DNA of 64,000 nucleotides from Burkholderiales bacterium UBA4657 (GTDB lineage Bacteria > Pseudomonadota > Gammaproteobacteria > Burkholderiales > Burkholderiaceae_E), in the NCBI GenBank assembly GCA_002405475.1, contig DHLX01000018.1, positions 1 to 64,000 on the forward strand, read 5' to 3'. Below, piece by piece: positions 48,391 through 57,703 of the stretch. Under the pieces are notes generated by a model, which was not told the origin of the DNA, ran no database searches, and saw only the letters and a program-made list of their open reading frames with translations. Both the position numbers and the translations under genes were made by a program. Positions within the stretch are counted from its first letter, which is position 1. Each line of letters opens with the position of its first letter.

Positions 48391-49857
48391 ATGAACCAAT
48401 TTCCCAAGTCATCCAACAGAACGGCTGAAACAAGCTTGCTGAATGACGTTCACTCACAACTGAATCCTACATGGGTGGCATGCGTGTGGAGCCCGGAAAC
48501 TCGCGAAGAACTGGTGCAAATGATCAAAGAAGCCATTGGCGCGAGGCAGTGTATTTCGGTTTCGGGCGGGCGCCATGCAATGGGCGGGCAGCAGTTTGCT
48601 ACAGGGAGCATCCACCTAGATATTTCCACACTAAACCGAATTCTAAAGGCTGATTCAGCTCGTGGCCTCTTGCATATTGAGGCCGGTGCGGATTGGTTCA
48701 CGATCATTGCCGCGACGCATGATATGGTAGCCGACGATGGTCGCCAGTGGAGCATACGCCAGAAACAAACGGGAGTGGATGCTGTGAGCCTTGCAGGATC
48801 TATCTCTGCTAACGCTCATGGTCGCGGGATGATGATGGGGCCAATTGTGGATGACATCGAAGATGTGACAATCGTTAATGCGCAGGGTGAGTTGGTCTTT
48901 TGTAATCGCGAAAAAAATTCTGAGCTGTTTTCGTTAGTGATCGGTGGCTATGGATTATTTGGCGTGATTTACTCGGCCACACTGCGTCTGATGCCCCGGC
49001 AGAGATTGGAACGGGTGGTAGATGTAATTGATTTGGATGACGCGGTGCGTGCAGTATACCGTCGCGCAGACGAGGGGTGCGTATATGGCGACTTTCAATT
49101 CGTCATCGACAGCGAAGATCCGCGTTTCCTGCGCCGCGGTGTTTTTGCCTGCTATCGCCCAGTGGTGGCAAGTACGACAGACGAAGAAATTCCTTCAGAT
49201 TTACCCAAGAACACTTGGCTGGAATTGCTGCGACTGGCACATGAGAACAAGCGCGAGGCTTTCCGACTGTACGCACAGCATTACGTCAGCACGGATGGAA
49301 AACAATATTGGTCGGACTCCATGCAGCTCAGCACCTATATTCCGACCTACGCAGAGTTTCTCGAACAATCGCGTGCCATGTCGCGACAGGAGTCGTCCAA
49401 GGAGACCTTGGTCATCGGAGAGCACTATGTGCCACGTGAGCGCTTGCTTGATTTCATGAATCAGGCGAAGGAAATTCTGCTACACCACAAAAGCGAAGTC
49501 ATCTACGGGACAATACGCGCCATACAAAAAGACATTACGTCATTTCTGCCTTGGGCCAAGAATGATTTTGTCTGCGTGATTTTCAATCTGAGAACGCTGC
49601 ATACGGCTGAAGGGCGAGCGAATACGGAAAAAACGTTTCGTGCGCTGATTGATGCCAGCAATCAGTGCCACGGTTGTTTTTTCCTTACGTATCATCGCTA
49701 TGCGACGTCACGACAGGTGGAAACGGCCTATCCTAATTTTCGCGAGTGGTTGCAGCGTAAACGAAAATACGACCCGCACGAGCTATTCACGAGCGACTGG
49801 TATCAACACTACAAACACGCTTTTGCCATCGATCTGGGTGATACACCCTCATCATGA
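48391..49857 (+). CDS. FAD-binding oxidoreductase (PCMH-type)
   Basis: Flavoenzyme of 488 residues with a PCMH-type FAD domain: WSPETREELVQMIKEAIGAR, SVSGGRHAMGGQQFATGSIH, GLLHIEAGADWFTIIAATHD, SLAGSISANAHGRGMMMGPI, IGGYGLFGVIYSATLRLMPR. His in SGGRHAMGG is a candidate for covalent FAD attachment. The C-terminal half resembles the substrate domain of L-gulonolactone/aldonolactone oxidase or DprE1-like enzymes and ends RKRKYDPHELFTSDWYQHY. It probably oxidises a hydroxyl group of a sugar-like or alcohol substrate. It overlaps the downstream methyltransferase gene by 4 nt, so the two form one module; the 163 nt before it show no clear promoter. More A/T-rich than phrB, which hints at transfer. 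Confidence 0.83.
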   Translation: MNQFPKSSNRTAETSLLNDVHSQLNPTWVACVWSPETREELVQMIKEAIGARQCISVSGGRHAMGGQQFATGSIHLDISTLNRILKADSARGLLHIEAGADWFTIIAATHDMVADDGRQWSIRQKQTGVDAVSLAGSISANAHGRGMMMGPIVDDIEDVTIVNAQGELVFCNREKNSELFSLVIGGYGLFGVIYSATLRLMPRQRLERVVDVIDLDDAVRAVYRRADEGCVYGDFQFVIDSEDPRFLRRGVFACYRPVVASTTDEEIPSDLPKNTWLELLRLAHENKREAFRLYAQHYVSTDGKQYWSDSMQLSTYIPTYAEFLEQSRAMSRQESSKETLVIGEHYVPRERLLDFMNQAKEILLHHKSEVIYGTIRAIQKDITSFLPWAKNDFVCVIFNLRTLHTAEGRANTEKTFRALIDASNQCHGCFFLTYHRYATSRQVETAYPNFREWLQRKRKYDPHELFTSDWYQHYKHAFAIDLGDTPSS

Positions 49858-50735
49858 AACAGGAACAAGCCAGCTCCACTGCCAAGATTGTTGCCGCAGC
49901 GATGTTGTTGTTGGACTCGTACAAACAGACGAAGCACTTGGTCGCTGAGGATGCTTCGGCCTGGTGCGAGGTGTTTCTTTCAGCATCTTTCTCGGGGCGT
50001 TTCCTCGCAGCCAGTGCAAAATGTCCCATCACTCGCCGTCTGTGGTTGAGTCTGGAGAAGTACACATTGCCTGGAATAATCCGGCACTACGCTTACCGTA
50101 AACGCTGGATAGAGAGACATTGTCGCGCCTCGTTTGCCTTAGGCTACAAGCATCTGGTGATCATAGGCGCTGGATTCGATGCGCTCGGAGTGCGTATGGC
50201 GCATGAGTTTCCAGAGCTTAGGGTGACAGAGATTGATCATCCAGCCACGCAAGGTGAAAAGCTTCGGGGAATGACGATTCACAATAAGTCACAACCAGCC
50301 AACATTCGTTTCGTTCCAGTGGACTTGGAAACGCAGAAAATTCCGACATCACTGTTTACCGCTGAAGAAGCACCGGTATTCGTGATAGAGGGACTACTAA
50401 TGTATCTGGCCGAGGAACGAGTGTGTGAGTTGTTAGAAAATCTGCATACGCTGTCTGTGGCTTCGTCGCGCTTGATTGCCAGTTATATTTGTCGAAGACC
50501 AGATGGCAAGATCGGCTTTACGCCTCGCAGCCGATTGATCGACCTCTGGCTGCATTTGCGCGAAGAACCTTTCCGCTGGTCCCAGACGCAAGAGATGATG
50601 ATCAGGTTTATGCAAAGCGCGGGGTTTTCCTGCCTGTATCATGCTACAGGTTCCGAGATGGCTGACGCTCACGATGCTGAACCGGTACTAAATGGAGAGA
50701 ACTTTTTCCTCGCCGAAAACACTGCAGGTCGTTGA
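49854..50735 (+). CDS. SAM-dependent methyltransferase, leucine carboxyl methyltransferase family
   Basis: Class I methyltransferase of 293 residues of the PPM1/LCMT type (PF04072). Seen: an N-terminal part with FLAASAKCPITRRLWLSLEK, LVIIGAGFDALGVRMAHEFP (motif I), LRVTEIDHPATQGEKLRGMT where the Asp after ExDxP is characteristic, IRFVPVDLETQKI, FVIEGLLMYLAEERVCELLE and FRWSQTQEMMIRFMQSAGFS. Bacterial members methylate small molecules or natural-product carboxyls; the substrate is unknown. It is translationally coupled to the flavoenzyme gene (ATGA), so oxidation and methylation of the same molecule is the likely theme. Confidence 0.85.
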   Translation: MKQEQASSTAKIVAAAMLLLDSYKQTKHLVAEDASAWCEVFLSASFSGRFLAASAKCPITRRLWLSLEKYTLPGIIRHYAYRKRWIERHCRASFALGYKHLVIIGAGFDALGVRMAHEFPELRVTEIDHPATQGEKLRGMTIHNKSQPANIRFVPVDLETQKIPTSLFTAEEAPVFVIEGLLMYLAEERVCELLENLHTLSVASSRLIASYICRRPDGKIGFTPRSRLIDLWLHLREEPFRWSQTQEMMIRFMQSAGFSCLYHATGSEMADAHDAEPVLNGENFFLAENTAGR

Positions 50736-50916
50736 TAGCTGGCAACACTGTAAGTACAGCGTTATCCGAGCAGAGTTTATGTCCAAGCGTTAGTGTCCAG
50801 ATAAAATCAGGATGGGCGAAAGTACTTATTACTGACGAGCGTTGATTAAATCCAAATTTGGTCTATACACGTACCGAAAATTGGCTGACCGCACGCGCTG
50901 ATGATTGAGCTTTCAT
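50736..50916. other. Intergenic gap between convergent genes
   Basis: About 180 bp between the methyltransferase stop and the binding-protein stop. I see no gene and no strong terminator hairpin with a T run. Confidence 0.5.
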
Positions 50917-52731
50917 TCAAGGCTGTTTAAGCGCAGGATCAATATCCACATAACTCCAGAAGTTCCCATCGGCTGAATCGCGCCGATAGCCCACGACCCA
51001 GCGGTGTGCCATGCCAGTCAGCAGGCGGTGGGTATTGGGGCGCAGCGGAGCATAAGCAAAAATGATTTTGTCCATCTCGCGGTACAGGGCGCTGCGTTCG
51101 GGGCTGTGTGGCAACAGGCGTGATTTTTCGTACAAGGCGTTATAGTCGGGGTGATTGAAGCGTGCATGGTTCGACTGCCCGGCGTTCGGGCCGTAGAGCA
51201 TGGTGTAAAAACCATCGCCATCAAAACTGCCGCCCCACCCCAGGCCAAACATCATCAGGCGTCCGGCGCGCGATTCCTTGATCAATTCCGGCCATTTGGC
51301 TTTGCGAAAAGTCAGACGCAGACCGACGGCATCCAGACTTTTTTTCCATAATTCGTCAAACGCCCGGGTGCGGTTGTCAGGGGTCGAGGCAAATTCCAGC
51401 GTCAGCGCCGAGCCATCGGGATTTTCCCGATACCCGTCACCATTGCGATCGACATAACCATAGGCATCGAGTATGGCCTTGGCGCGCGCCGGGTTGACCT
51501 GGGCAATTTCAGCGACTGAATGGGGGTCATACCCATTCACTCCCGGCGGCACGGTCGAGCGTGCGCGCTGTGCCTGTCCGCGCCGTAGCAGGCGCACTTC
51601 GTCATCGACCCGATACGCCAGGGCAATGGCACGCCGCAGTGCTACTTTTTCCGGTGTCATGCCGCCGACTACCGGGTGATTCATGCCAAAGTAGGTATAG
51701 GTCAGGGCGTATTCAGTGGCCTGCGACATTTGCACACCACGCCGCGCCAGGTCTGCCGAGAGCTTGCCCCCGGGGGCAGCGCGCACCACGAACTCGGCTG
51801 GCACCCGGTCCATGAGGTCGTGCTCAGCATTGAGAAACGCCAGCCAGCGCGGCTGGTCTTCTTCGACAATATAGACTTCCACACGGTCAAGCATGGGCAA
51901 GCGCCGGCCTTTCAAGCGCTGGGCTATGGCGCGGCCTTCGGCATCATCCGGGTCGGGCTGTTCGTCATAATATTCTTCTCGATAGCCGGGGTTGCGCTCG
52001 AGTACGATGCGCGATGAACGGCGCCACTGCGCCAGACGAAAAGGCCCGGTGCCTACCGGGTGCGCCATGATGTCCTGACCATAATGCTCGACGACTTCGC
52101 GCGCCACCGCGCCCATTAAATTGGTCGAGGCGAATTGATACAACAGCATGGGACGTGGCTGGTTCAGCTGAATGCGAAAGGTATAGCGGTCCAGTGTGCG
52201 CAAGCCGGGTATCTCGCGCTGGTAGTCAAACTGCCCGGTCTTGAGCGCCTGCTCGCGCACTTCCTGCATGCCAACAATGAACCCGTCAAGCACATACATG
52301 ACTTGCGATTTGAATTTCGGGTCGAAATGACGTTTGATGCTATAGACATAATCGGCCGCGGTCAGCTCGCGCTTCTGGCCTTTGAAGGCCGGGTCATCGG
52401 CAAAATAAATGCCGGGGCGTATGCGAACCGTCCAGACCTTGTAGTCGGCCGAGACTTCCGGCAAAGCTGCGGCTGTATTCGGGCGCAGCCTGGGCGTTTT
52501 TGACAGGGTGTCGCCGCGCAAGGGCGGCTCAAAAATATGGGCAATGACGGTACTGGAATACAGGTCATTAATCTGCGCCGGGTCAAAACCGGTTTCGGCC
52601 ACCGGAAAGGCATAACGCAATACTTTGGCCGGTGTCGCTGCGGTTGATGACGGCACTGGCGCGGCCTGCGCCGCGACCACGGTCGATAACAAGCCCAAAC
52701 AACACCCGAGCATCCATTGGCTTAAGCGCAT
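50917..52731 (-). CDS. Peptide/oligopeptide ABC transporter substrate-binding protein (family 5)
   Basis: Periplasmic binding protein of 604 residues. The ATG at 52731 has GGAGGAAG upstream and starts a signal peptide (MRLSQWMLGCCLGLLSTVVA, then AQAAP). Mature features: VLRYAFPVAETGFDPAQIND, LYSSTVIAHIFEPPLRGDTL, AYRVDDEVRLLRRGQAQRAR, DRNGDGYRENPDGSALTLEF, FNHPDYNALYEKSRLLPHSP, as in SBP_bac_5 proteins. A much longer open frame extends upstream to 53337 but lies over the divergent permease gene and reads as non-protein. The gene is divergent from the permease-ATPase genes, 70 bp away. Confidence 0.9.
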   Translation of the reverse strand: MRLSQWMLGCCLGLLSTVVAAQAAPVPSSTAATPAKVLRYAFPVAETGFDPAQINDLYSSTVIAHIFEPPLRGDTLSKTPRLRPNTAAALPEVSADYKVWTVRIRPGIYFADDPAFKGQKRELTAADYVYSIKRHFDPKFKSQVMYVLDGFIVGMQEVREQALKTGQFDYQREIPGLRTLDRYTFRIQLNQPRPMLLYQFASTNLMGAVAREVVEHYGQDIMAHPVGTGPFRLAQWRRSSRIVLERNPGYREEYYDEQPDPDDAEGRAIAQRLKGRRLPMLDRVEVYIVEEDQPRWLAFLNAEHDLMDRVPAEFVVRAAPGGKLSADLARRGVQMSQATEYALTYTYFGMNHPVVGGMTPEKVALRRAIALAYRVDDEVRLLRRGQAQRARSTVPPGVNGYDPHSVAEIAQVNPARAKAILDAYGYVDRNGDGYRENPDGSALTLEFASTPDNRTRAFDELWKKSLDAVGLRLTFRKAKWPELIKESRAGRLMMFGLGWGGSFDGDGFYTMLYGPNAGQSNHARFNHPDYNALYEKSRLLPHSPERSALYREMDKIIFAYAPLRPNTHRLLTGMAHRWVVGYRRDSADGNFWSYVDIDPALKQP

Positions 52732-52800
52732 GCCCACTTCCTCCCGACAAAAAGGCATAATCCAGCATTCATTATTACTCAACTTTTTCTGGTTGGAGTT

Positions 52801-53757
52801 TTGGGCTTGTCCTCTTCCGTCTTGGCTTATCTGCTGCGCCGTTGCTGGCAAATGATTCCGACACTGGCTGGCGTCATTGTGCTGGTGTTCTTTCTGTTCC
52901 AGCATTTTGGTGGCGACCCGGCAGAAATTATGGCAGGACAGATTGCCGACCCGAAGCAGATTGCCTTGATTCGGGCACAACTGGGGCTGGATCAACCCTG
53001 GTATGTGCAGCTGGGTATTTTCGTGCAACAGCTGGCCACCTTCGACCTGGGGCGTAGCTGGGCCACCGGCGAACCCATTGCCGACCTGTTTCTGTCGCGC
53101 CTGCCTGCCACCCTGACCATCATGCTGCCGATTCTGGTACTGAGTACGGTGCTGGGTGTCGCCGCGGCACTGGCGGTGGCTTATGTGCGCGGTTCGCTCA
53201 CCGACCGGCTCATCATGGTCTTGTGTACCGTCGCCATGTCCATCTCTTTTCTGGTGTACATCATTGTCGGGCAGTGGTGGTTTGGCTATCAGCTGGGCTG
53301 GTTTCCGGTTCAGGGCTGGAGCGACAGCGCGTGGCATAACCTCTTGGTCTATGCGCCGCTGCCGGTATTGCTGGCGGTGCTGGTGGGGCTGGCACCCGAC
53401 ACCCGGCTGTATCGCAGTTTTATCGTCGAGGAACTGGACCAGGACTATGTGCGCACCGCGCGCGCCAAGGGCATGAGTGAAACGCGCTTATTGCTGCGCC
53501 ATGTCTTGCGTAATGCCATGATTCCCATTTTGGCCAATATCGGCATGGCTCTGCCCGGTGTCTTTATTGGGTCGTTTCTGATTGAAATTTTCTTTTCCAT
53601 TCCCGGTCTGGGGCGCGAGGTCTATACCGCGGTCAATCGCAGCGATTATCCGGTCATTATGGTGACAACAGTCTATCTGGCAGTTTTGACCATGGTGATT
53701 AACCTGATGACTGACCTGCTGTTCAAATGGGTCGATCCGAGGGTGAAGCTGGCATGA
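52801..53757 (+). CDS. ABC transporter permease (OppB/DppB-like)
   Basis: Inner-membrane permease of about 318 residues. Seen: LLRRCWQMIPTLAGVIVLVF, FQHFGGDPAEIMAG, GLDQPWYVQLGIFVQQLATF, DLGRSWATGEPI and the EAA-loop-like YVRTARAKGMSETRLLLRHV, LRNAMIPILANIG. The start is a TTG at 52801 or 52807; GGAG (52795-52798) is too close to the first and better placed for the second. The divergent promoter region with the binding-protein gene lies in the 70 bp before it. Confidence 0.9.
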   Translation: MGLSSSVLAYLLRRCWQMIPTLAGVIVLVFFLFQHFGGDPAEIMAGQIADPKQIALIRAQLGLDQPWYVQLGIFVQQLATFDLGRSWATGEPIADLFLSRLPATLTIMLPILVLSTVLGVAAALAVAYVRGSLTDRLIMVLCTVAMSISFLVYIIVGQWWFGYQLGWFPVQGWSDSAWHNLLVYAPLPVLLAVLVGLAPDTRLYRSFIVEELDQDYVRTARAKGMSETRLLLRHVLRNAMIPILANIGMALPGVFIGSFLIEIFFSIPGLGREVYTAVNRSDYPVIMVTTVYLAVLTMVINLMTDLLFKWVDPRVKLA

Positions 53758-54785
53758 CCATCAGCTCGCATCATTCCTATAGCGGGCCGTGGCGCGCTGG
53801 GTGGCAGCGTCTGCGGCGTGACCGGGTGGGTCTGTTTTCCTTGTTTGTGGTGCTGGGCTGTCTGCTGCTGGTAGCGGCGGTGGCGCTCGGTTGGGTGGGG
53901 CGCGACTGGGGCAAAGAGGTGGCGGTACCCGACGCCCCGCCCACTTTTCTGACGTCGAACCAGGCCGAGCACCAGACCAGAGAAGTGCCACTGCCTCCGG
54001 CCACGGACATCAGTGCGCTAGACCCTTTGCAACCGAAACTGGCCGAAATAGAACAGCGCACACGCGAATTAAGCACGACCGAGACGGCGCGCGCCAACAC
54101 ACTGGCGCTGGGGGCTGACCGCTGGGGGCGCAGTGTCGCCGACAAAGCGCTGCAAGGTGCCATGATCTCAATCAGCGTCGGGCTGGCGGCGGCTTTGATG
54201 GCAACATTGATCGGGACACTGCTCGGCGCGGTGTCCGGCTATTTCGGCGGCTGGGTCGATGACGTGCTGGAATGGGTCTATAACGTCTTTACCGCTATTC
54301 CTGGCATCCTGCTTATCTTTGCCTTTGCCGCCGTCTTTGGACGCGGACTCTTGACCGTGGTGCTGATTCTGGGTCTGGCCGGCTGGACCGGCATTTATCG
54401 TCTGATGCGCGCCGAATATCTGAAACATCGTGAGCGTGATTATGTACGTGCCGCCCGAGCCTTGGGGGCAACGCATACAGCACGACTGTTTCAGCATATT
54501 CTGCCCAATGTCAGCCATGTGATTCTGGTGCAATTTGCCTTACTGGTGGTGGGTTTCATCAAAGCCGAAGTGGTGCTGTCGTTCCTGGGTTTGGGTGTGC
54601 CGGTCGATAGTGTGTCGTGGGGCACCATGCTGGCCGAAGCCCAGACCGAGCTGGTGCTGGGGCGCTGGTGGCAATTGGCCGCCGCCACCGGCGGCATGGC
54701 CATTTTCATTACCGCACTGTCTTTGCTGACCGATGCCCTGCGCGATGCCCTCGACCCGAAAATGAGCCACGGAGATCCGTCATGA
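53754..54785 (+). CDS. ABC transporter permease (OppC/DppC-like)
   Basis: Second inner-membrane permease, 343 residues. The ATG at 53754 overlaps the previous stop (ATGA). Seen: RVGLFSLFVVLGCLLLVAAV (first helix), a long soluble periplasmic segment of about 85 residues (DWGKEVAVPDAPPTFLTSNQ ... ELSTTETARANTLALGADRW), then GRSVADKALQGAMISISVGL, GRGLLTVVLILGLAGWTGIY and the EAA loop YLKHRERDYVRAARALGATH. The periplasmic segment is longer than in ordinary OppC proteins. Confidence 0.9.
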   Translation: MTISSHHSYSGPWRAGWQRLRRDRVGLFSLFVVLGCLLLVAAVALGWVGRDWGKEVAVPDAPPTFLTSNQAEHQTREVPLPPATDISALDPLQPKLAEIEQRTRELSTTETARANTLALGADRWGRSVADKALQGAMISISVGLAAALMATLIGTLLGAVSGYFGGWVDDVLEWVYNVFTAIPGILLIFAFAAVFGRGLLTVVLILGLAGWTGIYRLMRAEYLKHRERDYVRAARALGATHTARLFQHILPNVSHVILVQFALLVVGFIKAEVVLSFLGLGVPVDSVSWGTMLAEAQTELVLGRWWQLAAATGGMAIFITALSLLTDALRDALDPKMSHGDPS

Positions 54786-56389
54786 GTTTGCTCAAGGTCG
54801 ATCATCTGGAAGTCAGTTTCCGTTTGCCTGAAGCACGGCGCATACAGGCGGTGCAAGATCTGAGTTTTGACATCGATACCCAGCGTATTCTGGGCATTGT
54901 CGGTGAGTCTGGTTCGGGCAAAAGTGTTACTGCCATGAGTCTGTTGCGGCTGTTACCACGTAATGCCGAGATTCGGGGTCGGGTACAGTTCGCCGGACGC
55001 AACCTGCTGGAATTGCCGGAACGCGACCTGCGCCGTGTGCGTGGGCGCGATATCGGTATGATTTTTCAGGATCCGGGCAGTGCACTCAACCCGGTGCTGA
55101 GCATCGGACAGCAATTACTCGAGCCCTTGCAGTTGCATCTGAAACTCAGCCGTGCCAAAGCCCGGGAAAAAGCACTGGCGCTGCTGCAAGAAGTGGGCAT
55201 ACCGGAGCCACGTGCGCGCCTGCAAGCCTACCCGCACGAATTGTCGGGCGGACAACAACAGCGCGTCATGATTGCCATGGCGCTGGCGTGTGAACCAGCG
55301 CTGCTGATTGCCGATGAGCCGACCACGGCGCTGGATGTGACGGTGCAGCGTCAGATCATTGATTTGCTGTTGCAAGTGCATCGCCAGCGCAAAATGAGTC
55401 TGTTGTTCATTAGCCATGATCTGAATCTGGTGGGTCAGATAGCGCATGAAGTTCTGGTCATGCGCGGCGGTGAAATGCAGGAATGTGGCGCGACGCAACG
55501 CGTATTCCATGCGCCTCAAAGTGACTATGCGCGTCAGTTACTGGCGGCGCGACCCCAATTGCAGCTCAGTCCTCCCACCCGTACGCTGAGTGACCGGGTT
55601 CTATTGGAAGTACAACAACTGAACAAGGTTTACCGCCTGCGCACTGGACTGTGGCAAAGAAAAAATCTGGTCGCAGTGCGCGATGTCAATTTTCAGGTGC
55701 GACAAGGCAGCACCCTGGGTATTGTCGGTGAGTCCGGCTCAGGTAAAACCACCACCGCACTCATGTTGCTGGGTTTGGTGCCGGCCAGTTCGGGGCAAGT
55801 CCTGCTCGATGGTAAAAATCTGCTGACCCAATCCAGCCTCGAATGGCGCCAGCTGCGCAAACGCCTGCAAGTGGTGTTTCAAAACCCCTATGCCAGCCTG
55901 AACCCGCGCTTTAGCATTGCTCAGACCTTGACCGAACCCATGCAGATTCACGGCCTGGGCGTTACCCAGCAGGAACGGCTACAGCGTGCCGCCGCCCTGC
56001 TGCAACGCGTGGGGCTTGAGCCTGCTGCCTTGGGTCAATACCCGCATGAATTTTCTGGCGGCCAAAGGCAGCGCATTGCCCTGGCGCGGGCACTGGCGGT
56101 CGAGCCTGAAATTATTGTTTTCGATGAAGCGGTATCAGCGCTCGATGTATCGGTACAGGCCGATATTTTGAAACTGTTGCGTGACTTGCAGCAAGAGCGT
56201 GGGTTGACCTATTTATTTATTTCGCATGATCTGGCCGTGGTCAGTTCACTGGCCGATGATATTTTGGTGCTGCGCGACGGCAGGGTGGTTGAAGCCGGGC
56301 CCGTGCAAAAAGTTTTACAGCAACCGCGGCAGGCTTATACCAGAGAGCTTCTTGAAACCGCACAGTATCTGTACTTATCCCCAAACTGA
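54782..56389 (+). CDS. Fused ABC transporter ATPase (OppD-OppF type)
   Basis: One protein of 535 residues with two ATPase domains. Domain one: IVGESGSGKSVTAMSLLRLL (Walker A), YPHELSGGQQQRVMIAMALA (signature), CEPALLIADEPTTALDVTVQ (Walker B). Domain two, from about residue 275: IVGESGSGKTTTALMLLGLV, YPHEFSGGQRQRIALARALA, VEPEIIVFDEAVSALDVSVQ. Fusing OppD and OppF is common in this transporter family. The start overlaps the permease stop (ATGA). The complete set (binding protein, two permeases, double ATPase) should import peptides or similar ligands. Confidence 0.94.
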   Translation: MSLLKVDHLEVSFRLPEARRIQAVQDLSFDIDTQRILGIVGESGSGKSVTAMSLLRLLPRNAEIRGRVQFAGRNLLELPERDLRRVRGRDIGMIFQDPGSALNPVLSIGQQLLEPLQLHLKLSRAKAREKALALLQEVGIPEPRARLQAYPHELSGGQQQRVMIAMALACEPALLIADEPTTALDVTVQRQIIDLLLQVHRQRKMSLLFISHDLNLVGQIAHEVLVMRGGEMQECGATQRVFHAPQSDYARQLLAARPQLQLSPPTRTLSDRVLLEVQQLNKVYRLRTGLWQRKNLVAVRDVNFQVRQGSTLGIVGESGSGKTTTALMLLGLVPASSGQVLLDGKNLLTQSSLEWRQLRKRLQVVFQNPYASLNPRFSIAQTLTEPMQIHGLGVTQQERLQRAAALLQRVGLEPAALGQYPHEFSGGQRQRIALARALAVEPEIIVFDEAVSALDVSVQADILKLLRDLQQERGLTYLFISHDLAVVSSLADDILVLRDGRVVEAGPVQKVLQQPRQAYTRELLETAQYLYLSPN

Positions 56390-56434
56390 TTTCCTTCAGC
56401 ATCATTTAAGGCACGTCATTTTCCTGACATTTTT

Positions 56435-56463
56435 CTGACATGTTACTTGTCAGGCACTATACT
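56435..56463 (+). promoter_or_regulatory. Probable sigma-70 promoter of the MFS gene
   Basis: CTGACA (56435-56440) and TATACT (56458-56463) are separated by 17 bp. The downstream start codon is 20 bp beyond the -10. Confidence 0.55.
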
Positions 56464-56482
56464 GGCTTCGTCCATCAACCAG

Positions 56483-57694
56483 ATGCGTTCTGCGGGATTA
56501 AGCATACTTGTGGAAACAAAATCCACTCATCGTCAAAAGCAGGCAGTCATTCTCAAGCTAGGTTTTGTACAGACCCTGGGTTATGGCTCGACCTATTATC
56601 TGCCTGCCATCCTGGCACAATCTATCGCCAAAGATCTCCTGATATCGCCCAGCTATGTTTTTGCTGCATTATCCTTATCGCTAGTCATTGCCGCGCTAGT
56701 CGCAAAACGGATTGGCTACTGCATAGATCTATACGGCGGCCGTTCTGTTCTGATCGCTTCCGGCGTGCTTTTTTCTATGGGTTTGGCGCTCTTGGCACTG
56801 GCACAAAGCCCATGGGGTCTGTTTCTGGCATGGATAGTCATAGGCATAGGAATGGCCGGTGGTCTATATGAATCTGCGTTCAGCACTCTGGTACAACTAT
56901 ATGGAGATGATGCCCGAGGTTCAATAACAGGTATCACTTTAATTGCCGGATTCGCCAGCACCATTTCATGGCCATTATCAGCCTGGATGGAAGCTGAATT
57001 AGGCTGGCGCAGCGCATGCCTGGTATGGGCTTTACTGCATATATCCATCGGGATTCCGCTGTTGCTTAGTCTGCCCAAAAATCGGTTAGTCTTTGCTGAC
57101 CCGAAGTCTCATTCTTGTGATGCGGAAGGGTCTGATCAAAAAATAAGGGTCATAAAAAAAGAGGCATTATTGCTAGGCGCAGTATTCGCTATCAGCTGGT
57201 TCGTAAGTACCGCCATAGCAGCGCATTTGCCGCGACTATTGCAACATTTCTCGGGTCTGTCTTTGGCTGGCGCCCTGGCTATTGCGACTTTAATGGGACC
57301 GGCGCAGGTAGTGGCCAGACTGCTTGAGTTGATGCTGCACAAAAAAGTGGCGTCACTCACTTGCGCCAGATTGGCCATGACCTGTCATCCGATCGGTGTT
57401 TGCTTGCTGTTCATGGGTGCGGCGCCCTTCGCAATACTATTCACTCTCTTGCATGGCATGGGAAATGGCATGATGACCATCGCCAAGGGCACACTTCCTC
57501 TGGTCATTTTTGGTCAACACGGCTATGGGCAGCGACTAAGCCAACTGTCGATTGCTTCTCGGCTGGGGCAAGCAATTGCGCCTTTTCTCTTTGGCTTGCT
57601 TTTTGATTTTTCCCCTGATGTGGCAGTACTTTTTTCAGCAAGCCTGGTATCAATTGGCTGGTTTCTATTATTACAACTAAAAGCCCGGTATTGA
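56483..57694 (+). CDS. MFS transporter
   Basis: Integral membrane protein of about 403 residues with roughly twelve hydrophobic segments. Seen: KLGFVQTLGYGSTYYLPAIL, FAALSLSLVIAALVAKRIGY followed by DLYGGRSVLIASGVLFSMGL, which resembles the loop 2-3 of MFS carriers, and LLGAVFAISWFVSTAIAAHL in the second half. The reading frame is open from a TTG at 56447, but that lies within the likely promoter, so I take the ATG at 56483; a GTG at 56510 is possible. Substrate unknown. It is convergent with the next gene, 9 bp apart. Confidence 0.8.
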   Translation: MRSAGLSILVETKSTHRQKQAVILKLGFVQTLGYGSTYYLPAILAQSIAKDLLISPSYVFAALSLSLVIAALVAKRIGYCIDLYGGRSVLIASGVLFSMGLALLALAQSPWGLFLAWIVIGIGMAGGLYESAFSTLVQLYGDDARGSITGITLIAGFASTISWPLSAWMEAELGWRSACLVWALLHISIGIPLLLSLPKNRLVFADPKSHSCDAEGSDQKIRVIKKEALLLGAVFAISWFVSTAIAAHLPRLLQHFSGLSLAGALAIATLMGPAQVVARLLELMLHKKVASLTCARLAMTCHPIGVCLLFMGAAPFAILFTLLHGMGNGMMTIAKGTLPLVIFGQHGYGQRLSQLSIASRLGQAIAPFLFGLLFDFSPDVAVLFSASLVSIGWFLLLQLKARY

Positions 57695-57703
57695 TTGCTT
57701 GCT

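Noticed and set aside
52732..53337. An open frame that would extend the binding protein by about 200 residues
   Set aside because: It lies antisense to the permease gene, is rich in Gln/His/Asn, and a signal peptide with a strong ribosome-binding site starts at 52731.
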